DNA of 12,926 bases from CAZBWE01 sp964568985 (GTDB taxonomy: Bacteria; Planctomycetota; Phycisphaerae; Sedimentisphaerales; Anaerobacaceae), in contig CAZMSP010000061.1 of NCBI GenBank assembly GCA_964568985.1, positions 1-12,926 of the forward strand. The letters run 5' to 3'. Below are positions 8,801-12,926 of the stretch, piece by piece. Below the pieces are notes generated by a model. The model was not told where the DNA came from, did not search any database, and saw nothing but the letters and a program-made list of their open reading frames with translations. The position numbers were made by a program, and so were the translations under genes. How positions within the stretch are numbered: position 1 is the first letter of the stretch; every line of letters begins with the position of its first letter.

Positions 8801-10228
8801 CGCCCTGCGGTTACTTATACAGCCAACTGGAAATCGCTGAAAAATCATAACCCTGCACCTGATTGGTTTCGTGATGCGAAATTCGGCATCTACTTTCATT
8901 GGGGAGTCTATTCTGTGCCGGCATTTGCTAACGAATGGTATCCGCGCAATATGCACGACAGAAGCAGCGAGGAGTACAAACATCACGTGCAGAAATACGG
9001 CGAGCCGACGAAGTTCGGCTACCATGACTTTGTACCGATGTTCAAAGCCGAAAGGTTTAACGCTGATGAGTGGGCTGAGCTATTCGAGAAAGCAGGAGCT
9101 CGCTTTGCCGGGCTTGTGGCCGAACACCACGATGGTTTTTCAATGTGGGACAGCGACCTGACTGCGTGGAACGCAATGGACACCGGACCGAAACGTGACA
9201 TCACCGGAGAACTGGCCAAAGCCATACGAAAACGTGGTATGAAGTTCGTTACGACTTTCCATCACGCCCGAAACAACCTACACCAGATTGAAATAAGCGG
9301 CCAGAAGAGATGGACCGGGCACTTCCAGTTCGTCAAAAAATACTTTCCTTCCCTGCTTGACGACTCAAATCGAGCAATCCTATATGGTTATATACCACGC
9401 GAAAAGTTCCTTGAGATGTGGAAAGGCAAGCTTATCGAAGTTATTGACAAGTACCAGCCGGACTTGATGTACTTTGACTCCTGGCTAAACGAGATACCGG
9501 ACGAATACAAGATGCAATACCTCGCATACTACTTTAACAAGGCCAACCAGTTAGACAAAGAGGTCGTCGTTACGTTCAAGCAAAATGACCTGCCGCGGGA
9601 AGTCGGCGTAGAAGATTACGAAAAAGGCCGGGCCAATCGGCTAACCAAGTTTGTCTGGCTAACAGATGACACAATCAGCAAGGGCAGCTGGTGCTATACC
9701 GAGAACCTGCAGATAAAAAACGCAGCGGAGATACTGCACACGCTGATTGATATTGTCAGTAAGAACGGCCAGTTGATGCTCAATATCTCTCCAAGGGCCG
9801 ATGGTACCATACCGGATACCCAGAAGCAGGTCTTACTTGGAATCGGCGACTGGATGAAAAAATACGGCGAGGCCATTTATGAAACTCGGCCATTTGTTGA
9901 TTTCGGCGAGGGACCTACACGGCTGCGAACAGACGGGCAATTTGTCAAGATGGAAGGTGGCTATACTGCCCAGGATATCCGTTATACCCGCAGGGGTGAT
10001 ACCGTCTATGCGACTATCCTTGGTTGGCCGGGTGAAAATAAGCAGGTCGTGATGACGATGTTCGGTAAAGGCAATAAGGCCGAGGCCATTATGGTTACAG
10101 ATGTGTCAATGCTCGGCACAGAAGAAAAAATCAAATGGCAGCGGCAGGATACCGGACTTGTTGCTACTACCCCTGCAAAGAAAATTGATGATATGGCTAT
10201 CGTATTTAAGCTCAGCACATCCGAATAG
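5888..10228 (+). CDS. Bifunctional lipoprotein: GH2 beta-galactosidase type with nested F5/8C domain, fused to GH29 alpha-L-fucosidase
   Basis: A 1446-residue predicted lipoprotein. A hydrophobic segment (11-24) ends in the lipobox VSSC, with C25 as lipidation site. GH2 part: sugar-binding domain about 41-200 (PHDW, GVGWYRK, WYPGAGIYR), Ig-like domain about 203-310, and TIM barrel about 313-612 with RTSHNPP, acid/base E435 (SIGNE) and nucleophile E512 (YAESASALSTRG). A DUF4982-type domain begins at about 635 (VELFLNGKSLG-like). It is interrupted at about 669-803 by an F5/8-type C domain, resumes with RLRWNEVVYEPGELKAV, and is followed by a GH2 C5-type domain to about 972. Residues about 975-1446 are a full GH29 unit: FHWGVYS, EHHDGFSMWDS, KRDITGEL and FDSW with nucleophile D1197; its acid/base is not pinned. 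GH29 releases alpha-L-fucose. The GH2 part resembles beta-galactosidases with the AESxSALSxRG motif. The pair suits a Fuc-Gal side chain. Residues 923-931 look like an inserted repeat. Confidence 0.9.
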   Translation: MWKIFRMNKTAVVQLAMMLMLVSSCEPVKRTKPILPEALTGRQMVNFNCNWKFAKGGHPGAETPNFDDSQFKAVRLPHDWAISGPFNPREDGYAGKLPWKGVGWYRKTFTLDKANKGRRVYFDFDGVMAFPKVYINGKLAGEWDYGYMSFRIDATEYVKFGGDNVIAVRVDTTRHGTRWYPGAGIYRKVTMTICEPVHVAHWGTYVTTPEVGNDSATVRVQTTIENHLKKDSKVAVEVVLFDPDGRQGATGERNDTILANSSQEVDQSLVVTEPQRWDIRSPKLYTAKTIVHRGDKIVDIDISTFGIRTFKFTADDGFYLNGRRVQLYGVNLHHDQGPLGAAFYTRAMERKLEIMRDMGVNAIRTSHNPPAPELLDLCDRMGFVVWDECFDKWDATADRIRGKPPLEEHGEKQLRNLVMRDRNHACVVIWSIGNEIGNQPRNRQGKSPERVKFMSDFVRKYDPTRPVGMACNIPESVDQSILDALDLTGWNYGRRYARYRERYPDRPIIYAESASALSTRGFYELPLPTTKIQYSKQIQVDSYDLNAAPWSDIADSEFQLMENDSFVAGEFVWTGFDYLGEPTPFSHEARSSYFGIVDLCGIPKDRFYLYRSYWRPDTATVHILPHWNWPGRIGKNVPVFVYTNGDSAELFLNGKSLGRRTKGVQPEKPVNFAQGKSATASSIQSNKELIAENATDADSATRWCAADGAAEQWWQVDLGEVQPVRYLGIDFESEEKNYGYEIKVSNDTSNWQTVATKNTSVLPMWGGSRRSFHEVDTQARYVRIEFTELQQGAWASIREFGVYPEKVESDYYAVTYKYRLRWNEVVYEPGELKAVAYKDGKEIGQAVMRTADKPSKIQLTPDRTKLSASGEDLCYILIEALDEKRTLCPLADNLIRFKVDGPAEIAGVGNGNPLSLEPFQADPSTGLRTGSRKLFHGKAMLILRTMEGQGGQVRVTAESDGLTSAEVTVQCRPAVTYTANWKSLKNHNPAPDWFRDAKFGIYFHWGVYSVPAFANEWYPRNMHDRSSEEYKHHVQKYGEPTKFGYHDFVPMFKAERFNADEWAELFEKAGARFAGLVAEHHDGFSMWDSDLTAWNAMDTGPKRDITGELAKAIRKRGMKFVTTFHHARNNLHQIEISGQKRWTGHFQFVKKYFPSLLDDSNRAILYGYIPREKFLEMWKGKLIEVIDKYQPDLMYFDSWLNEIPDEYKMQYLAYYFNKANQLDKEVVVTFKQNDLPREVGVEDYEKGRANRLTKFVWLTDDTISKGSWCYTENLQIKNAAEILHTLIDIVSKNGQLMLNISPRADGTIPDTQKQVLLGIGDWMKKYGEAIYETRPFVDFGEGPTRLRTDGQFVKMEGGYTAQDIRYTRRGDTVYATILGWPGENKQVVMTMFGKGNKAEAIMVTDVSMLGTEEKIKWQRQDTGLVATTPAKKIDDMAIVFKLSTSE
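7892..8296 (+). other. F5/8-type C (discoidin, CBM32-like) domain nested within a GH2 accessory domain
   Basis: Codons about 669-803 encode NFAQGKSATASS, DADSATRWCA, EQWWQVDLGE, VRYLGIDFE and a terminal ARYVRIEF...SIREFGVY, the classic order of F5/8-type C / CBM32 jelly rolls. Such domains often bind galactose or other non-reducing-end sugars. Its ends abut the two halves of the DUF4982-like Ig domain, so it is an internal insertion rather than an appended module. Binding specificity cannot be read from sequence. Confidence 0.82.
8653..8677. repeat. 25-bp REP-like element inside the GH2-GH29 gene
   Basis: Bases 8653-8677 read CCCTTCGACTGGG followed by CTCAGGACAGGC. They encode PSTGLRTG in frame, directly between LEPFQAD and RKLFHG, which are normally adjacent in GH2 C5-type domains. 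CAGGCAG occurs at 8645-8651 and again at 8673-8679, flanking the segment. From memory, this string and its reverse complement (antisense peptide PEPSRR) recur in many predicted genes from environmental genomes, which suggests a mobile or amplified short repeat. Confidence 0.6.
8804..10225 (+). other. GH29 alpha-L-fucosidase catalytic domain of the fusion
   Basis: This 474-codon segment equals a full-length free-standing GH29 enzyme. It includes the barrel, the catalytic FDSW aspartate, the WLTDDTIS...SWCY block, the LMLNISPRADGTIP block and the C-terminal beta-sandwich that ends near the stop codon. No internal start with a Shine-Dalgarno sequence is apparent at the junction, so it is made only as part of the fusion. 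Confidence 0.88.
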
Positions 10229-10236
10229 ACGGCTTT
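10229..10236. other. 8-bp convergent intergenic gap
   Basis: The plus-strand operon stops with TAG at 10226-10228 and the minus-strand operon stops with TAA at 10239-10237. Only 8 bases separate them, and I find no stem-loop with a T-run on either strand nearby. Transcripts from the two operons should therefore overlap at their 3' ends. Confidence 0.7.
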
Positions 10237-10416
10237 TTAAATCTCTTTGAGCCAATTCTGGGCGAAGAAACAAAATTCATAGAAATTGATTATACAATCA
10301 TCATTTAAATCCAGCTGCTTAGTTTTGTTGCAATCATTCTCCAGCCACCAAATTTCACAAAATTCAGATAGGTCATTCATATTCACCTTATTGTCATATG
10401 TAATATCACCATAAAG
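10237..10416 (-). repeat. Dockerin-coding repeat unit, copy A (end of GH12 gene)
   Basis: This 180-bp unit (stop included) encodes the last 59 residues of the GH12 protein. It matches 11976-12155 without gaps at protein level, 46 of 59 residues identical. Two EF-hand-like loops, DNKVNMNDLSEF and DLNDDCIINFYEF, resemble type I dockerins, with extra cysteines in and around the loops. Confidence 0.85.
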
Positions 10417-11964
10417 CAGAATCCAGGGGGATAGATAGAAGCCATCGATTACCTCCTGACTTATACCCGGCCCCTCCCAGGCGACCGCAATGTTGTCGCT
10501 GCTATTGTGCTCTTTGTGTAATACCTCGATGTAGTACTTATGACCGGCGGTCAGCGAAATCGTTGGTGATTGCTGCTCGGTGTACTTGTCCCACTGGCGT
10601 GGGTCCGTCTGGTGCGAACCTGACACACACGCAATCAGAGTGGCATTGGCCGGATTGGTGTTCGTGCTCAACCACAGTTCGGAATTATTGTCGCTTGCAA
10701 TCCAGAATGTGTAGTCGCCGGAGGTTACGGGATGCAGATACCCGCGAATACGTGTGCCGTAGTAGTCTGCTACGTTTGTAGGGCCCTCCAGGATTGTAAT
10801 CAGTTCTCTGCCTGTCGGGTTATCCGGATAGTTCAAATTTAAGGTCAGATTGCTGACCAAAAATCCTGGGATGCCGTACCACCATTCTCGAAGTATCATG
10901 CCGCGACCATCATCGTAGGTCACCATGATATTGACTGTTGATGAGGTAGTTTTATCGCTATTATTATCAGTTGCTTTGGCTGTTAAGCTATAGCAGCCGG
11001 TTGGTACGTCATACCAGGTGCAAGAATAAGGTGAAATCGTATCCTCACCCAATTTTGTGGAATCTTCATAGAACTCTACTTTGGTCACAAAACCGTCACT
11101 ATCAGATGCATCGGCATTGATGGTAATATCGTCTCCATGATTAAATCTAACGCCGTTTGATGGTGAGGTGATAGATACAGTTGGTGGGTTGTTTTCTATA
11201 GCAATGACCGAGCCCGAAAACGAATTAGTCGTGAGACCTTCGCCATCCCGCCATATCTCAAAACCAGCTTCCATATTGTCCATGTACCATAATGGACTTA
11301 TAAATCCTCGGCTCACCGAATCATCGATAAAGTCTTTGAAGTCGAGACTAACATAATTAGCAGGAGTGATTAGCCTATAGGCAATATAATGGTCCCAGTC
11401 CCCCCAAGGTGAGGCATGATAAACATCCCAGTTGAAACCTCCAATGGACACGGTCCCCTGGTACGAACCGCCGGGCCAGGCACCTCCACCATAGTCGATC
11501 CAAATCATCAATTCGGCTGCGTCGGGTGCAGTACCACCGCTTGTAGAGAACCAGGATTCATAAGAGGCGTTCCAGGTTCCGCTAACACCGGCTGTGTTAA
11601 TGTCCCAACTGAAGGGAGCGGTCACGATACTACTTACCCTCACCGGCATACCACTATTGTTCGTGCAGTTTTGTCCCCCCCAATGGCACCCTTTTAAAAT
11701 GAAGGGGTAAGAAGCCACGCTGCTTTGGTCGTGCTCGGAATAAATTACGCTAAAGTATGTTGAATCCGGATACACGTCAATGCACTGATTGGTGTCCGCC
11801 CCCCAGACGTTGTTAAGTACTCGGTATTCTCCGTCTAAGACATCTATTGTATCCCCTGGTCCACAAAGCACATATGCTTGCGCAGCATAATGTGGTATGA
11901 TTGAATAAATAAGCATACATACAATAATAACTTTCATAAACATGGTTTGAATAATCTCTTTCAT
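10237..11964 (-). CDS. Secreted GH12 endo-beta-1,4-glucanase/xyloglucanase with Ig-like, PA14 and dockerin domains
   Basis: A 575-residue protein from the ATG at 11964-11962. AAGAGGA (11977-11971) ends 6 bases upstream. A TTG 30 bases earlier would lie inside the preceding gene and lacks a site. Residues 1-30 form a signal peptide ending AAQA. GH12 domain (about 35-255): NNVWG, SYPFILKGCHWG, ELMIW with nucleophile E151, FKDFIDDSVSRG, and AGFEIW with acid/base E236. GH12 enzymes cut internal beta-1,4-glucosidic bonds in cellulose, mixed-linkage glucan or xyloglucan. Next are an Ig-like domain (about 258-350, PTVSITSPSNG, VTKVEFYEDSTKLG), a PA14 domain (about 356-515, YYGTRIRGYLHPVTSGDYTFWIASDNNSELWLS) and a dockerin (517-575). 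The gene follows the GH3 gene by 11 bp in the same operon. Fold and catalytic residues are clear; substrate is inferred. Confidence 0.92.
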   Translation of the reverse strand: MKEIIQTMFMKVIIVCMLIYSIIPHYAAQAYVLCGPGDTIDVLDGEYRVLNNVWGADTNQCIDVYPDSTYFSVIYSEHDQSSVASYPFILKGCHWGGQNCTNNSGMPVRVSSIVTAPFSWDINTAGVSGTWNASYESWFSTSGGTAPDAAELMIWIDYGGGAWPGGSYQGTVSIGGFNWDVYHASPWGDWDHYIAYRLITPANYVSLDFKDFIDDSVSRGFISPLWYMDNMEAGFEIWRDGEGLTTNSFSGSVIAIENNPPTVSITSPSNGVRFNHGDDITINADASDSDGFVTKVEFYEDSTKLGEDTISPYSCTWYDVPTGCYSLTAKATDNNSDKTTSSTVNIMVTYDDGRGMILREWWYGIPGFLVSNLTLNLNYPDNPTGRELITILEGPTNVADYYGTRIRGYLHPVTSGDYTFWIASDNNSELWLSTNTNPANATLIACVSGSHQTDPRQWDKYTEQQSPTISLTAGHKYYIEVLHKEHNSSDNIAVAWEGPGISQEVIDGFYLSPWILLYGDITYDNKVNMNDLSEFCEIWWLENDCNKTKQLDLNDDCIINFYEFCFFAQNWLKEI

Positions 11965-11970
11965 AGTCTG

Positions 11971-11977
11971 TCCTCTT
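11971..11977 (-). promoter_or_regulatory. Ribosome binding site of the GH12 gene, overlapping the GH3 stop codon
   Basis: On the minus strand the sequence is TAAGAGGACAGACTATG: the GH3 stop TAA runs directly into AAGAGGA, six bases before the GH12 ATG. This decides the GH12 start and implies coupled translation. Confidence 0.75.
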
Positions 11978-12155
11978 AAATTCCTTCGAGCCAATTCCGG
12001 GCAAGGAAAGAAAATTCGTAAAAATTAATTATACAATCATTATTCAAATCCAGCCCAATAGTCACATTACAATCATTCTCCAGCCACCAGATTTCACAAA
12101 ATTCAGACAGGTCATTCACATCTACCTTATTGTCATGCGTAAGGTCACCGTAGAG
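11976..12155 (-). repeat. Dockerin-coding repeat unit, copy B (end of GH3 gene)
   Basis: This 180-bp unit encodes the last 59 residues of the GH3 protein, beginning LYGDLTHDNKV and ending ARNWLEGI. It is colinear with copy A at 10237-10416. The runs NDLSEFCEIWWLENDCN and DCIINFYEF are identical in both copies. Confidence 0.85.
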
Positions 12156-12926
12156 CCATTCGACTACCGCAATATCGTCAATAGCCGTATCGCCATAAAT
12201 ACCACCGGCAGCAACTGCGCGGAAACGAATCTTAATCGTGCCTGTGTAGCCGCTCAAATCTACTATCGCCGGTGTGTATGGGTCGTCGCTGGAGCTGTGC
12301 TGCTGGCCACTGATACTCCAGACGCCATTATCCCAGGAACCGCCGCTATTTACATCAACATTAAGCGTGCCAATATTCGCGCCACACATATGATAATAAA
12401 AAGTCAATATGCGGTTGCTGCCGCCAATCTCAGGACCTTCCAGACAGGCGGTATCGCCCAAAGAATTCGCACCTTCGGCAGAGGTCTCAAGATAGACATA
12501 CCAGTTGCTGCCGTTTGCCCCGCCAGAAGGGCCGGTACAGTTAGTATCGGTAGGGCCTGAATTGCGAGTCCAGTAATGAGTATCACCGGTAACATTTACC
12601 CACTCGACAAAGCCACTCTCAAAATCGGCAGAAGTAAGTTGTGTTCTGACATAAAGTGATGTGGTTAACCGGATATCTGCCGAAGAGCTGCCCACCATAA
12701 CACCAAAGTAACCTTCTTCAAGATGCCAACTATGACTTGATACATCCCAGAATGCCAGTTCGCTGGCTGGCAGTGTAAAGTTAACGGTTTTAGTTTCTCC
12801 TGCAGGTATAGAAACCCTTTCAAAACCCAATAATTCCTTAATCGGTCTTTTTACAGTCGCCTGTACATCTTTGACATACAACTGAACTACTTCGTCACTT
12901 GCAACAGAACCGGTGTTTGTAACATC
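11976..12926 (-). CDS. GH3 beta-glycosidase, C-terminal part with Fn3-like, MAM-like and dockerin domains (5' end outside window)
   Basis: The reading frame is open to the right edge, giving 316 C-terminal residues; apparent starts near 12881 are internal codons. Residues 1-87 are the GH3 C-terminal fibronectin III-like domain: VTNTGS, EVVQLYVKD, RPIKELLGFERV, W-x-LEEGYFGVMVGSSS. Residues about 99-256 resemble a MAM domain: DFESGFVEW, WYVYLETS, ACLEGPEI, LTFYYHMCGANIGTLNVDV, IKIRFRAVAAGG and TAIDDIAVVEW. Residues 258-316 are a dockerin almost matching that of the next gene. The GH3 catalytic domains should lie upstream, beyond 12926. GH3 enzymes remove terminal beta-glucose, beta-xylose and related sugars, so a backbone-trimming exo-enzyme is plausible. 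It ends 11 bp before the GH12 gene. Confidence 0.87.
   Translation of the reverse strand, partial: DVTNTGSVASDEVVQLYVKDVQATVKRPIKELLGFERVSIPAGETKTVNFTLPASELAFWDVSSHSWHLEEGYFGVMVGSSSADIRLTTSLYVRTQLTSADFESGFVEWVNVTGDTHYWTRNSGPTDTNCTGPSGGANGSNWYVYLETSAEGANSLGDTACLEGPEIGGSNRILTFYYHMCGANIGTLNVDVNSGGSWDNGVWSISGQQHSSSDDPYTPAIVDLSGYTGTIKIRFRAVAAGGIYGDTAIDDIAVVEWLYGDLTHDNKVDVNDLSEFCEIWWLENDCNVTIGLDLNNDCIINFYEFSFLARNWLEGI

Noticed and set aside
11965..11994. Upstream TTG start for the GH12 gene
   Set aside because: It lies inside the GH3 coding end, has no ribosome binding site, and adds a charged N-terminus before a good signal peptide; the ATG at 11964 has AAGAGGA at 6 bases.
10237..12155. Dockerins as proof of a clostridial-type cellulosome
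   Set aside because: No cohesin or scaffoldin is visible, and planctomycete dockerin-like modules are widespread without known scaffolds.
11976..12881. GH3-derived frame as a complete small gene starting near 12881
   Set aside because: The apparent start is a TTG within the conserved VVQLYVKD strand, and the frame stays open with matching GH3 Fn3-like sequence to the window edge.
1..12926. CRISPR array, tRNA/rRNA gene, insertion sequence or prophage
   Set aside because: No regularly spaced repeats, RNA-gene signatures, transposase, integrase or phage proteins were seen on either strand.

Overview
The window looks like a chromosomal segment of a polysaccharide-degrading Planctomycetota bacterium. 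My best guess is class Phycisphaerae, near Sedimentisphaerales. That guess rests on paired D-x-N/D EF-hand-like dockerin modules ending in a 'NWL' tail, on large multidomain glycoside hydrolases, and on lone housekeeping genes beside carbohydrate operons. No 16S rRNA or other marker settles it.

Layout. (1) Positions 1-1706, minus strand: N-terminal 568 codons of leucyl-tRNA synthetase (leuS), running off the left edge. (2) 1707-1921: divergent intergenic region with weak promoter candidates and a short hairpin. (3) 1922-10228, plus strand: a three-gene operon with gaps of 18 and 36 bp, each gene with a good ribosome binding site. It encodes a cytosolic GH130-type mannoside phosphorylase/hydrolase, an exported GH2 enzyme, and a 1446-residue predicted lipoprotein. 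The lipoprotein fuses a GH2 beta-galactosidase-type enzyme, interrupted by an F5/8-type C (CBM32-like) domain, to a complete GH29 alpha-L-fucosidase. (4) 10229-10236: only 8 bp between convergent stop codons. (5) 12926-10237, minus strand: a second operon. Its first gene is the C-terminus of a GH3 enzyme carrying a MAM-like domain and a dockerin. The second is a secreted GH12 endoglucanase/xyloglucanase with Ig-like, PA14 and dockerin modules.

Taken together this reads as a hemicellulose locus, most simply for fucogalacto-xyloglucan. GH12 would cut the glucan backbone and GH3 would trim it. The GH29-GH2 fusion would remove in order the two outer sugars of the Fuc-Gal-Xyl side chain. GH130 suggests a mannose-containing substrate such as glucomannan is also handled. 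Substrate is inferred from family membership and context only. No transporter, regulator or GH31 alpha-xylosidase is visible here.

Small-scale oddities include a 25-bp repeat-like insertion inside the GH2-GH29 gene, a shortened relative of it upstream of the GH130 gene, and a second palindromic insertion in the 954-residue GH2 gene. Two 180-bp dockerin-coding units (46 of 59 residues identical) end the two adjacent minus-strand genes.
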